A DNA stretch of 64,000 nucleotides from Casuarius casuarius (taxonomy: Eukaryota > Chordata > Aves > Casuariiformes > Casuariidae), in the NCBI GenBank assembly GCA_003342895.1, contig PTFA01000230.1, positions 1,192,966 through 1,256,965 of the forward strand, given 5' to 3'. Position numbers and translations under genes: made by a program. The notes under the pieces are model-generated. The model worked only from the letters and a program-made list of their open reading frames with translations. It ran no database searches and was not told the DNA's origin. Positions 37,245 to 50,370 of this stretch are shown one piece after another (position 1 is the stretch's first letter; each line of letters begins with the position of its first letter).

Positions 37245-40200
37245 AGATATCCCAGCTCTGTAAATCTTATTGAGTGTTTTGTGTTGACCTTTCTGTAGAA
37301 GTAAAAGTGTCTTGGATTCAGACCTAGATTCCTGAATACTTTTCTTGTAGATAATGTAATACTTGGTTTTCCACACTGTGCCTGGCCAGGACAGGATTAA
37401 TAAGGCATTAATCCATTGCATGAGGATCAAGGAAATGGATTAGAGCTGCTTCACAATTGAGAAAGTTACTGATCCTGAAGGTAAACTCCCTACTTGGGGA
37501 CATGAGATAAAGAAAGCAAGATTTAATGAACTGCCTTGAGAAAAGGGTATAGTAAGTCTATGTCTTGGTTTGCCAGTATATTCCACTTATCCCTTGGGAT
37601 AATTATGTTTTAATACAATGTCAGCTTTCTTTTTAATATGATCCTTGAAATTTCTTTTGGGCCACCTAAAATGTCATGGCTTTTTCCTTCATCAATCAAA
37701 ACATATTTTTTTTAACTACAGGATGTTTGTTCAGTAGAGCTTGCTGTTTTTCTTTCATTGATTTTCTTTTTAACACACAGTTGTTGAAATCTTAATTTTG
37801 AGTTTAGTCAGCTTTGTTCAAGATGCATTGCTATTCTGACTAGAATTTGTGGTATGTTTTTTACTGTCCAATGTAAGGGACTTACAGCATGATGGATGAT
37901 GTTTGGAATGAAAAGCTGAATGAGTACAGGCATTACCAAAGCTGCTTTCTTGATCTGAAAAGAGAAATCTCTTTCTTTGTTACTTCTTGATAAGAAATTT
38001 ACAGCCACATGTTGTTGGAAAAAATTCCCTCTGAAAAATAAATGCTACTTTAGACTTAGCAGTAAGATGCTTCTTGGGTTCTGTCTTTTGTACAAATACT
38101 TTTTGAATATAAAAACATCTTTAAAGTGTTTTTTATTTTGACGTTATGGTTGCTTGTTTTTCTATGCAAAATTAACACTTTTTTCCCCCGGAAAATTTTG
38201 CTTCTATTTATATTTAGTGTTTTCCATCTAATGTTAATAGTAAGCAATGGTTATTGCTACTTTTTTTTACTCCTGCTAGCCTAGGAGAACACATACAGTC
38301 CTCTACAGTTACTGTCAAGTAATCTCCTGAAATTCAGCAGTTTTGGAATGCTCTCTTACTTTCAGATGGGAGAAGAATGACCAATTTTTCCTACACTAGG
38401 GTCTGGGGGAATGTGGTCTGTGAGCAGAAGGGCTCTGTGTTGTGACAAAAACAGATTCTAGATGATACAAGGCTTTCATGGGAATATTGTGCCACTAATT
38501 CATCCTCTCTGTCTCATTTGGCTGCTGCATTCTTTTTCCTCTGAGGATAATTTAGACCAGCGAATACAGCTAATTTCCAGAGAGTTCCTTTTAGCAGTGA
38601 CAGAAGAGCATATACTCCCAAAGACCACTGAAGTGTCTTACATTTGAGGGCTGTTTTCTATATTTGTGCTGTTGGAAAATAAGCCATCACTGCCTAAACA
38701 CCATTTCAGTTTGGGTGGGCTTTAAAGAAGAGGAACTGTGGGGCCCAAACTGCCTCTCATACCAGCTGAAGAGAGTAAAGTAAAATATAATTTTAAAACA
38801 GTTTTGCATTCTCTGGATACCATCAGCAACTGGCATGCTTTGGAGAAGATACAGATCATACTCTTTAACCACCTGATTTTGGTCTGTGTACCTAGATAAC
38901 TAACAAAGCTAGCCTGGTGTCAGTAGGGCTAAAGTCACTGTGTCAGAGTCAGTGCATCCAAAGACGTGCCAGTAATGGAAAGAGTTACAATCCACTGATT
39001 GGAAGGAATACTGTTCTGTAACAGCTGGATGGTGACACATGGGAATCTGTATGCAGAGGTTATTTGGCCATGAAAAAATATTCTAATGCTTGAAAATGGA
39101 AGATATTAATGAAGAGGTATCTTTCAACACCACATTGATTTGCATGCTCAGTTTAAGTACTGCAATTGTCTGCCCAATGATTTGATTAGTGCGGCCTGCA
39201 ATTAGCATGAAAGGCTGCAAGCCACTGCTCTAAAACAAACAAGCAAGCAAACCATGTAGCTCATAAGCACATTGTGTGTGTGGCCTTGTCCTCAGCTAAT
39301 GTTATTCTGTATAGCCACAACTTTCTAGATGTTGTTTTACACCATCTGAGAATCTGACCCTAATAACTTTCTGCTTCTTGCCCTAATAGACAATGCTGCT
39401 TTGTAGAGAAGTGAGAAGAACCTTAAATATAGGCAAAGTTTTAGCCCACAGCATCTCAGAGTTCCTGGAGCAGAAAATGTAGCCTTTCAAGCAGCTTCAA
39501 GGTAGTGGGTAGAGAAGTCAAAGCATGCTGGTCCAACTGCACAATTGCTAAAATACGGTGAAAATTAGGAGATTTAATTAATAACTTCATTTTAAGTTGG
39601 AAATTTAGTTACATATGGGCAGATCTGGCCTGTAGAATAAGTTGCTAGCCCATGTGATTATCTTGCTGATAACACAGAAATCTCCTGGAGAACACATTGG
39701 GCCTAAATCACCATTCAAATCTGGATGTGTTTCCCCCCAGCCTCCCTGTCACAAACACATGCTGCTCCCCCTCTTTCTCTCCTCAAGTTCTTTGCCTGAC
39801 GAGGGGCAGGAGCACATTCATTCTCCATTTCACGCAAGTGCCACAGACAGCTGGGAGCTCCTCACAGACCCAGCTTGGGTGTTTTGTTAGAGCACTGCCC
39901 CTCACTGTCAATGATTACACTTCTGTTCTCCAAGTAATATATTTCTAGCTCGCGTGGCTGTAGAGAACCTTGTCAAAGAAGGGTCAGGGAAGAGGCTTAG
40001 GGCCGCTCTTAGCTGAGCGAGCACCAGCATGATGGAGACCGCACGGACGTGGCCCTGTGCTCCTGACTGGATGTCATCGGACACAAGAACGTGCTCTTTT
40101 CCAGAGGCATTTTTGTCAGCAGACAAGTAAGCCGAATGCCCACTTTCAGAAACAGCTTTTAGGCAGGCTCAGTCATACCCCCGAAGAGGAAAAAGGAAGT

Positions 40201-40360
40201 TTTGAAAGGTGGGATCTGAGGCAAGGAAGTGACTCATGGGCTCAAAGAGAGATGGACAGGGAGTAACAGCCAAAGCAGGCGGCAGCAGTGATCCCCAACT
40301 GTGCGGAGTCGTGGGAATGGGGGTGAGGAGAGAGTCCAAGGCTTGAGGAGCTGTGCTTCA
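37245..40360. other. Non-coding sequence, no gene recognised
   Basis: AT-rich DNA. GAGATTTAATTAATAACTTC (about 39569-39588) is a homeodomain-type TAATTA site, but a single site proves little. Composition rises toward the CpG island that follows. Frames are at most 83 codons and unrecognised. Confidence 0.45.
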
Positions 40361-40369
40361 GAAACAGCT

Positions 40370-40720
40370 ACAGCCCCACGTCCGCCTCCGAGATAGAGGC
40401 TTTTTAATACATCCCCCCATAGCCTGCTCCAAGGCTTTCCGATGTGCCCGGCTGCACCGGGAGTGTGCATTTGCGTGGGCAGGCGGAGGTGGCCCTACCT
40501 GCTTTCCAAGACAGCAGGGTCCCCGCTGGCCCCGACTGGAGCTGGCAGGCTGGCTGGGAGCCCGGCATGTGTGGCCCAGCAGCGCTGCTTTCCCAGTGGG
40601 GCTGGCGCGCGGTCGGCCAGCCCGGGGAGCAGGGGGAGAGCTCCCTAGGCACACCGTCACCCGCCGCAGTGCTCGGGCACCGGCTGCAACCTCTGCAGGA
40701 GAAATGGGTCTGAAGTGGAC
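40370..40720. promoter_or_regulatory. Orphan CpG island
   Basis: CpG dinucleotides and G+C rise sharply over about 350 bases (for example GCTGGCGCGCGGTCGGCCAG, CACCCGCCGCAGTGCTCGGG) against a CpG-poor background. CpG islands in vertebrates usually mark promoters. Open frames run across it on both strands (126 codons plus, 157 codons minus), but this is expected from the lack of AT-rich stop codons. No recognisable protein, TATA box or strong splice donor was found. It may be an alternative promoter of the gene to the right, a long non-coding RNA promoter, or an enhancer-associated island. Confidence 0.6.
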
Positions 40721-40999
40721 AAAGGGTGGCTGAGAGGGGAAGTCTGACAGACATCTGGGTGAAGAACGGGAGATTATTGTCTTCGTTTTACGTTTTGCAA
40801 ACTGCGGTCTTCTGGCACTTCGAAGACGCACACAAGGAAGGCTGAAGTGCAGAAAGCAGACGTGGGTTGGGTTTTATGAAGGTTTGTGAGAGACATGTTT
40901 GAGACTTTTGCACTGGCCCCTTGCAGAGCTTCTTTGCAAGGATGGACTTTACCTCACCTATGGGATGCCCTTTGTTATCAGATGGAGGCACGAGCTCTT

Positions 41000-43900
41000 T
41001 TCCTGCCTTGTCTTCTGCACCTAGATACTTGTAAACTGGGAATATAATCTGTGTAGTCCCTGGTAGAATTAGTTTTCTCTCCTAATGAGGAAGTCCTAAT
41101 GGTCAGGGCTTTGAGAAAACTAAATGAGGAATTTCCTGGCTTTCAAACAATTTCCCCCGTAATTATGATGTTCTAATAATATCATTTTTTAATTAACTGA
41201 TCTCTACTTGATCCTTCATGTGCAGAATACTCTAATAATAAACTGGCTGCAATTCTGTGCTATGTCTCCTAGAAAGGAAGTGAGGACAGAAATAACACGG
41301 TTACCTTTTGTTCTTTTGTTCCTTTTTTTTTTCTTTAATGAGTCACCCCATGGACCAAATAAGCTAGATCAGATGGGAGTGATGCTGAATTAGACCCTTT
41401 TCTCCTGAGGTCAGTAGTGCTGCAGGATTCACTCACTGCTATAGCTGAGATTTGCACTGCAGAAATATTACCAGTTCAAGGACTACAGACTTCTGCTTTG
41501 TGGCATTGACTAGGCTGTTTGTAATGTGTGTTGGTGTGTGTATACAGATTTATATATTAGTTAAGCACTTCAGGCATTGTCTAAAGTATCTTCTTCCCCA
41601 GAGCACAACAGAGCTAGAACTGGGAAAGAACTATTTCCTCCACTGCTGAGGTCACAGCAGCGGAATTAAAACAAATGCTAAGAGATTGCTGTAAAAGCTG
41701 AAAATAAAGCTCTGTGATTACACCCGCAAAAGCTGTAGGTAATTACTTTCAGTGTCCACCTCCAGAACCAAAGTGTCACAAAGACACACAGCTTCTTACA
41801 GACAGCCTTAGCCAGTTATAAGCTGAAGCTTGATTTGAATAATGTTGCAATTAACGCCTGTGACTATTCAGGAAGGGAAAGATGCATGCAAGATGTCTTT
41901 TCATCTGCGCTCAGAAAAAGTACTGTGTTGTAGTGCCTTCCCCAAGAGTTAACAAGGGTCAAGATTCAGTTCTTGGCTACAGCAACTTGGAGCTCATCTA
42001 ATCTTGATTAACTTTACTTGATTATTTAAAAAGCAGTGTTTTTATGTGCCAAGTTCTGCTATCTAATCTTACCTTTTGTTTGTCTTCCTTTTAGGCTTTT
42101 CTTTACCCTAAGCTTTTCAGTTTTGCCCAGATCCATAAAACTAAGACTTGCATCCTAAAGATAATGAGAGCAAACAAAATATATGTAGTGTGCTGTATCG
42201 TCATGACAAACTTCTTGGGCTTTTCCTACAATCTGCTTTTGTTCAATGTAAAGGGAGTCATGGCCTTACTGAACTTCTGCAAGAACCTTTATGTCAGGTA
42301 ACTATGGAAAGGCATCATGACTTATACTTGGTATTTTTAGCCTTTTCTGGTAAAAGTACCTGTGGTAAGTTCATCTGGGCCATCTGCACAGTTCCTTATT
42401 TATCTTCTATTCTGTTTGATATTGGAGTAAATTCATTCACAGTGACATTTAGTTAGATTAATCAATGATCAACTGAAAGCCAAATTGGTAGCAAGCCATG
42501 CAGTATGTCAGTCTAGATTTTGAAGTATTTCTCCATAATAGTCATTGCAATCACTAACATTTAAGGTGTAGACACTCATAGGATTGCCTCAGTGCTTCAT
42601 GGCACTGTGCTCCTCATGTTTTCTTTCATCCAAATAATTGGCCTTTCCCCAGTGATTACCATAGTCCAGTGTCAGCACTTAGGAGGGAGCAGATACTGGC
42701 AGTCGTATGAAGCACTCCCTGATGCCATGTCGTAAATGACAGGATCTCTGTGTTTTCATGCACTTCATGGTATTACGCAGGTGCAATAGTGGAGCTCCAA
42801 AATATGTTCTTACATGATTATGTATCAGATGGCATATCGCTGCATATGTCATTTCATCCTCATCTCTGAAGTTTCTTTTCTCGCAAACCAGAACTATTAT
42901 TAGCTGTATTGATGTACCTCAGGACCAAAATTTCAAAGGTTATTCTAGAATAGTTCTATGTGTTAATGTAAAATATCTAAAGTAATTCACACAGATTTGT
43001 TTTCCTATTTGCTTGAATGTCATTTCCTAGATCAAACACCAAACATCAAATATGTATAGAATTTTTAAAGGTGTGCAAAGGAAAACAGCTACAAAGCACA
43101 AAAGTTTGTATTCCTTCTTTCTCTTCTCATTGTTTTAGCTGCATAATGAAATCAAGTGTCACCGTCCAGAAATTTTGCATCCTTGTGGATCTTGGTGAAT
43201 CATAAATTGGTGTATCATTCTTTTGAAACCCAAAGTCAGCTTATTCTGTCTCCTTTTTTTTTATTGTCAACCTCAACATGCCTTCACTTACATTTATGAG
43301 AGGTTATGGGCTCCCTCTGGTGGTTTTTTAAAAGCCAGAAAACTAGCAGAGAGGGAAAGTGTGGCTGCATACACAGATTTATGTACCATAAATTAAAAAA
43401 ATCCAGTAGTCTTGTGCATAAGAAATTGTTTAAATTTGTGCAGAAGGTTGCATGCTTAATTTCTTCTCTCTCTGTCACCACATTTGCTTTTCAGTTAAGC
43501 TAGTTTTTTATCATGCCCTGTTACTGTGATGACTTATCTTGAGAGTGGAGAAATGCATATTGATTATCACAGAGCAGTGAGTAGCTAATTCCACTAAGGG
43601 GTGTGTTTTCATTAACAATTTCACCAGTAAAATCTGCATTTGTCTACCAGTTTTTTATCTCCTCCTTCTAGGAGTTCTTGATCTCCTTAATAATACTGCA
43701 TCAGATTTGAAATGACTCTGTAGCTATTTACTATAGAAAAATATTGTTGAACTATTTTTTTGTGGTAGCTACTATGAAAATCAATGATAATATAAATGGA
43801 GAGTCAGACTCCTCTCTTAAATAGCCATTTTTCTCACTATAGCATTTATACGTGCAGACTAAAGGAAACCAAAATAGAAAACATTGATGTCAACAATGAG

Positions 43901-44780
43901 TTTCTCTTTCTCTCCAGAATGAAATATGCCTTTTGCTCAATATGACCCAATATGCCTTTTGCTGGTAAAAATAGAACTTGTATAGGAATGTTCCACATTA
44001 ATTCACAGCTAAATACAAACATACAGAACATGCAAGGTGAAAACTGCTGTAATCATGTTCTGCTTCTGCAGAAGTCAGTGCTGGCAGGCAGACTGGCAGC
44101 TGGCTAAAATTTCAGTTGAGGTGTATATGTGGGCGGGCTGAAGCCCAAACTTCACAGTCAATGACACTCAGTTGCTGGTGCACATTCACTCCATGATGCT
44201 GTCAGAGTGCTTGGGCAGCCAGGTGAGGATTCAAGCCCAGAAATGTCTGTGGAACAGCCCCCTTCCCTTTACTGTGATCACATCAATTTTTTTTTTGCAG
44301 AGCTGTTGCATGCCAGCCTGGAGAGGAAAATATGGAACTATCTTTCATCTGCAGGAGTCCAGAGACATCGTGATTAAAATCCTATAGATTTTCTTACCTT
44401 CCAAAATAGAAAAGCTTTGTTTCTATTGTATTTGAGATACACAATATTTGTAGGAGGGAAGGAAGGGGAGGAGATTTAGAACTGAAAAAGAGTTTTACCT
44501 GTGCAGAGAGTATATATGGTCATGCTCAAAATACCTCTGAATTACTGTAGTTTTGTGGCTGATTAATTTGATCCTTCAGTCTCATTTGATTAAAATTCAG
44601 GAAACAAATCAGTTGCATTAAAATAACATGACTTCCACCTTTTCTATTTTGATTGTATTAAGCAGATATTATTGCATAATTTGGTCACTGGCCATAGGAA
44701 ATTGCCATTTAATTTAATATTAGAGTCAAATTTGGAGTTAGAGGAAGCCTCTAGATCAGGCTATGTTATGCAATAAGGGA
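41000..44780. other. Non-coding sequence, no gene recognised
   Basis: No frame above 102 codons and no nameable repeat. The 41640-41760 stretch has few low-complexity words and several transcription-factor-like words, and could be a conserved non-coding element. Conservation cannot be assessed here. AATATGCCTTTTGCT occurs twice about 29 bases apart near 43924-43967. Confidence 0.45.
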
Positions 44781-44783
44781 TGA

Positions 44784-44852
44784 GTAAAATCCTGGCCCCA
44801 TTACAAATATGGCAATACTTCTGTTTTGTTCCATAGGACCACAACTTTTACC
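44784..44852. repeat. Palindromic MITE-like repeat relic
   Basis: GTAAAATCCTGGCCCCATTA opens and CCATAGGACCACAACTTTTA closes an imperfect palindrome about 69 bases long. From memory this is the pattern 'gtgaaatcctggccccattgaagtcaatgg ... ccattgacttcaatggggccaggatttcac' found throughout turtle, crocodilian and bird genomes. It is probably a short non-autonomous DNA element, but its class is uncertain. Confidence 0.55.
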
Positions 44853-45079
44853 CTAATGTCTTAACAAAAGTTCTGTTGCTCAATTTTACATGTACAATTT
44901 CATTTCTAAAATCTGAGGGTAGGTCTCATCAGGTGGCCCACTACTTCTGGGGATAAGTATACAGGTGTTATGTACAGACTACAATTGCAGAATGCATGCC
45001 CTTTTTTTTTTTCCAAATAATAATTTTTACTGCACCTAAGAAATTTGTTCAATATTCAAAGTCTGTAACTTGCCAGCAA

Positions 45080-45165
45080 AGGGCTCAGTCCTGTAAGGTG
45101 CTGAACATTCTGGCTCTCATCCAGCAAAGTACTTAGGCATGTCCTTAATCTTAAACACAGGCGTT
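45080..45165. repeat. Old interspersed-repeat relic
   Basis: GGGCTCAGTCCTGTAAGGTG followed by CTGAACATT and then CATCCAGCAAAGTACTTAGG follows two remembered sauropsid repeat phrases ('gatcctgcaaggtgctgagca' and 'gatccagcaaagcacttaagca'). Boundaries and class are uncertain. Confidence 0.45.
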
Positions 45166-45169
45166 ACTG

Positions 45170-48100
45170 AATAGAAGCTAAAGCACTCAGCATCCTGCAG
45201 ATGGGACCCCCAAACCTCTTCTTTGCTGGTCTTCTGCTGAGCCTCCATAGTTTTGTTATAGTAATATGGTAAGAATTAAGCCAATGGCATTTAAGGTATT
45301 GTTTTCAAAATATTGCACAAAGATAATACATACTGTATAGTACAGTAGATCAGTTTTCAAACCAGGAAAATGAAGTTTTCTGCGAGCTTCAGCTCCTTTG
45401 TTTTATCGTACAATAGGGAAGACTCCTGTAGCATCTTATGTGGTTTTGATTATAGTATTTGTGATTCTTTAAATATTTATTCTTCAGCAGTGAAGAAACT
45501 TGGTGAAGGGGAACTTTATAAACATTTATCATGGATCAAGTGTTCACGTGGAAAGGAAATGAGGATTTCTGTTCCTATGAGGAAGAAGTACCTTTTCATA
45601 AAAGCTGTGGCCTAGTTTCAGCAGAGCATCTTGATTCAGGACAATGCTTGAGCATGTACCTAGCCTTACACACATGTCCAGGTTCTGTAAAAGTTGTTCA
45701 GATTCATCTAAACACATAAATGTTGCCCTGGATTGGTGCCTATTCCACTTCACTGCCCATGGATTACTTGAGTGATACTAGATGCGCCATTCGGAGTTCA
45801 CAGATTGCAGTTCCCCAGAAGACAGATGAGTAAACTATCCCTTCCCCATCTGAAGGATTTGTTTGCTTTGCAGTGATTGGCAGTGGTGTCATGTGAAATA
45901 CCACCAGGCAAATTCCACTTGATTAAATAATTATCACATATGACCAAAAAATGTATCATTATGTGTGAAAACAAATTAAAACTCCCCCAATTCCCTCCAC
46001 TTCCTTCCTTGTTCTGTTAATTGCTCTTTCATAGGCAGTGAGACAATTATTGACTCTAAACTTAAAAGGTTCCAGGGTAGGTAAGTTCCTTGGAACTAGT
46101 GCTGATTAAAATTTTTATTAAGCTTATTTAAAACAGCTTCTCCTAGAAGAGGTGGAAAGTGCATCACTCAGCAGCTGAAGCATTTTGGACCCAAAGTCAT
46201 TTTCAGTACATTCAATCCTGTCAAACTTTTCCTAGGGGAGAGGCTGGAACTGGAAGGAGATTGTTTCTGCCTTGTAATGCATATAATTAGGGTCTCTTTT
46301 TGTGGCCCAGTTTTTCCAGGTCCTATCTGGGCAGAATTCCCAGTGACTTTAGTGCAATTAAGACTGTTAAAAAGACTTACAGGAGAGCTTCCAATTATCT
46401 GAAGGACAAAAGACAATGAAAATGTTATAAACCTCGTAAAGTAAATATGACTAATCAGGTACAGGCACAGCTGTGATTTAAATGGGAGCCTGGGGGGCCA
46501 GGGCAGCACAGCCACACACCACTGACTGCTTACCATGACATGGGATCATGCCCATTCTGGCTGGCACTAGCAGTGAGTAAAAACATTTTTACCACCGCCT
46601 GTTAATATTAACATGGATACACTGAGTGAATTCTTGGCCCCAGAGGGGCTGGTGAAAGCCTCACCATCTCTTCCCTGCCTTCCCTTCACGGTTTACTTGC
46701 TTTTCTGTTCCTCCTTGCCTGCATGAGGTAGTGAGTGCGCAGGACTGGGCAGTAAGGACAGGAGCCTCCTGTGATGCTGCAGTGCCACCCTGAACTGACA
46801 GTCGCAAAATCAGTTGGATAGTGTAAAATAGGAGGAAGTACAACAGAGAAAGACCCGCTGGATCCTTTAGCTAGCTAGTTCTTTCTCTCCCTTTAGCTTC
46901 CTTTCCTTTTTCATTTCATTCTTCTAGTTTTAGCCGCTTCCTTTCAGAATTAAGGTCTGATCCAGCTCCTTCTGTGGGCAACAGGAGCCCTTCCCCTGAC
47001 TTGCAGAAAAAGATGTAGTGTCTTCTCACGTGCTTTTTCAGTTTTACAATTTCTGAAGTGCTTTGTCCAACTCAGCCCTTAGATACTTAAAAAAAAATGA
47101 GCATGCAGCCTTGTCTCAGGCTGCGCTAAAAGAAAAGTGTTTCATTCCTGATTCTGTGCATGTCTGCTTGTTTGGGCACTGTTTCTGGATTCAGCACAGA
47201 TTTACTCTGAAAGTGGCTTAACTCCATCTTGGTCAATACCTGTTGATGATGGTCTTACTCCAGGCAAGCCCAACCTGTTGAGATGTAATGTTTCCCACAG
47301 TAGTTTCCCAAACTAGTGAGGCTGTTGCTATTTCAGGTGGCTTAAAAATATGTGCACAGTTTGTACTTTGAATGTTTAATAAGCTTAAAACATGAAATAT
47401 ATAATGCGGCTTGAATTTTCTAGTGTTATTTCATCAACGAAAAAGCAAAGTCTTGAGGCTCAGCAATTGCCTTTGTCAGAATGTAAATTCCAGCATGTAA
47501 TACCAGGGCTGTATGTTTCAGGAAATCAGTATTAACCTATTAGCATGCAGTTTTCCTTGGAGAAGAGCCATCCTCACACTGAGCCTGTATTCCTGCTTCA
47601 AACCTTCCTGTCACTGTTCCATATCCACGACCCAGCCTAAGGCTGCCTTTGACGGTTCTCTAGCCATTTCCTGCATACTGCACTAGCACTAATTGAAAAT
47701 TTGGGTGGCCTTGCTTATTTATTTTCATGGAATGTAGTGGGTTATATTTTCATGGCACTTTCTCAGCAGTGCAACGTTTCAATTTCAAAACCACTGCAAT
47801 ATGAGGAAAAGTACCCCCCAAAATTAAAAAAATAACAATAAAAGCCAGCATACCTTTGATTAATTTTTACAGTAGTTCTTTTGTAAAATATATAATGGAA
47901 AAAGAATTTAGTGTTGCTTTTGTCTCTCAAGATCAGAGGCAGGAGCAGTAATTTAAATGTATGTACAAGATGATCACATGCAGACACAATGAGGCATAAA
48001 AGTTTAAATGTACCGATGCTGTGGGAATGAAAAGATAATATAATGTGTATTCTTTGTAAGTCTTGCAGAGTTCAATAGCTACATAATGTGTGTGAAGGGA

Positions 48101-49760
48101 AGAGAGAAGAAACCCTTCCCCCTGCCCCTGCACCCGCTAGGAAAATTCCAGCTCTCCCTAATATTGGCACTAGCACTGTGCTGTGCCTCTCCGGGACTCC
48201 TGCAGGAATATCGTTCCACAGCAGCCAGGTTTGGTGTGTCGTTGTTGCCTTTGTGCATGTAGGTGCATGGGTGTGTGTGTGGGGGGGGTGCCTGTGTCAG
48301 ACTTCAAGTTTGTTCAGATAATTTCCCCAATCCCTCCCCAAAATTTTAGATCAGCATCTTTTTTTTAGTTGTTTTGTTTTATTGCATCTTTAACTTTCAT
48401 GCAAAAATTTAAGGTTGGTTCAATCAAGTTAACGTTAGCTAATAATGTCTTGTTTGCTTTTTTCCTAATACACTAACTAGAACTATTGAGGTCTTTTAGG
48501 AATCACGCTTTCTTTCCTGGAATACAGACATAAATAAATGTTTGATAACAAATACGCCATTAAGCTGCTGATTTATATCTCGGAAATTATTTGGAGAAAG
48601 AGTGAAGTGAAGATGGAATCTGTTCATACCTATAGGCACACACCTTAAAGATTACTCAGATCTTTGAATTTCTAGATGAGATGTTTCTGAATGGAGACAA
48701 AACTGGAGACCAAAAAGAAAAGCAGTTTTGAAAAAGGAAATGTCTGTTCCTGTCTCTGAATTTATGAGATACCATTTTGGAGTTTCATTTATAACTCTGA
48801 AATCTGGAGTTTTTTCAGTCAAGCACCAAACATTATTTGTCTGTAACATGAGTAAGAAAAAAACAGGACAAGTACTTTTTTTTTTTTTATGGAGACAGTC
48901 TTGAACCAAACCTTCAGCTCTAGCATTCCCCCCCATATGCACACTTTGATCTCCTTCTTTGAAAAATCTAAATCTCCGTACTGGAGAAGTTTGGATCTGA
49001 AGTTGACTTCCCCAGGCTATACCAAATGCTATTTCCAAACTGCCTGGCCATCCATTTCCCAGACAGCTGGCTGATTTTGGCACTTAAAAATGCCCTGAGC
49101 TAGGGACAGTGAAGTAACCCATCAAAATGCATCTTGGTTTATATTCTTGTATCTCACGTGTGCATATTGTGTCTTGTTACAATTAACGGTGACTTCTGGT
49201 TCAGCTGGATGTTACAGATTCCCTAACATATATTAGAAGTGATAAAATGAACACTTCCCTTTGTATTTATGGCTGGCTAACTTTACCTTGTGTAAGCAGT
49301 AAAGAATTAGGAAAAAAAGAGTTAAAATGGAAGATCAGTGTTGCCCCCAGCCCCGTCTCTCCTCACTGACAGTTTCTGTCCCCTCACCGAGGGTGCAGCC
49401 ATGCTGTCACATTGGCATTTGCCAGCACACTGGATGGGAGGGAGGTGTGGCAGAGGGCTGATGATGAGCACTTTCAAAAGTGGGTTTGCTGCCCATAGAG
49501 AAAATTCTTATTGTACAATCACCAGAGTATAATTGCTTTAGGGGATCCATCTAGGCTTGTTACTTACCCCAGTGAAGGCAACACCAAGGGGTGTTGGGTT
49601 TTGGTGGTTATGCTCTGGAGGAGAGACTAGAAACCCCAGCTGCACACTGAACTTCTTAAAACCCCAAACAGTAACTAGCTACTGATTATCACCTTCACAA
49701 ATGATCATCAGAGTACTTATAATTTCATATTTTTCTGTAAATGAGCCTTTAAAGAAAATA
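45170..49760. other. Non-coding sequence, scattered low complexity
   Basis: No recognisable gene. A 122-codon minus-strand frame (46168-46536) overlaps another palindromic repeat relic (about 46320-46360) and is not called. GT and G8 low complexity lies at 48271-48288, and T11-12 near 48878. The 45900-46060 stretch looks like unique AT-rich DNA. Confidence 0.45.
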
Positions 49761-49767
49761 ACACGAC

Positions 49768-49792
49768 TTCTGATTGATTGTGATTGATGTTG
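49768..49792 (+). promoter_or_regulatory. Paired TGATTGAT motifs (PBX/HOX-like)
   Basis: TGATTGAT occurs at 49771-49778 and again at 49781-49788, ten bases apart, about one helical turn. PBX-HOX heterodimers bind TGATTGAT-type sites. No conservation or binding data are available, so the regulatory role is inference. Confidence 0.3.
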
Positions 49793-50049
49793 ACTTTAAC
49801 TGCAGCTAATAGCTTTGGGAAACTATTCTAACAGAAATGATTTTAGCCACTGTTTGCATAACATCTTTCTGCTGTTATTAAGAACACTCGCACAAAACAA
49901 AAATACTTTTTCTTGTGATTCATCTAATCCTGCTGTTTGCTCATAACCAAATCACCATTCCTAAGCGGCCAATTGAAAAGGTATCAAAGTAAAAGGAGAG
50001 GCAGAAAACAGCAAGAGCCTGGTACAAGTCTCACTGAAATTAATAGTTG

Positions 50050-50370
50050 CAAAGCGCTACAAGGCACCTTATGAACCCACCCAGTGTATTCTGCCTCCCG
50101 AAGGAAGGATCAACTATAACATCATTCCTGGTAGGTGTTTACCTAGCCAGTTCTTAAAGGCTTTCCATGAAGCAGGCTTAGTCTGGTCTATGCCAGTGCT
50201 TCATGGTCCTTACTGTTATAGTTCTTCCTAATGCCTGACTTGAATGCTCTTTGCTGAAGTGCAGGACTCTTACTTGCTGCCTTGTCCCACCTACATATGG
50301 AAAACTGACTCTTACTCCCTGCAGTGGGACTTTTGTCAGGACTTCAGAAGTAGGCAAATATTGCCCGAAA
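50050..50370 (-). mobile_element. CR1 LINE 3' fragment, minus strand
   Basis: The plus-strand text runs GAAGGAAGGATCAACTATAA, GGTAGGTGTTTACCTAGCCA, GTTCTTAAAGGCTTTCCATG, CCAGTGCTTCATGGTCCTTA and TTCTTCCTAATGCCTGACTT. This matches, in order, the reverse complement of the CR1 3' region (CAGGTGTTTGTCTAACCTGCTCTTAAAAACCTCC..., CCAGTGCTTAACTACCCT..., TTTTTCCTAATGTCCAACCT). It is heavily mutated and 5'-truncated. Confidence 0.8.

Noticed and set aside
40358..40831. 157-codon minus-strand frame across the orphan CpG island
   Set aside because: Explained by low stop density in GC-rich DNA. The opposite strand is equally open, and no domain is recognised.
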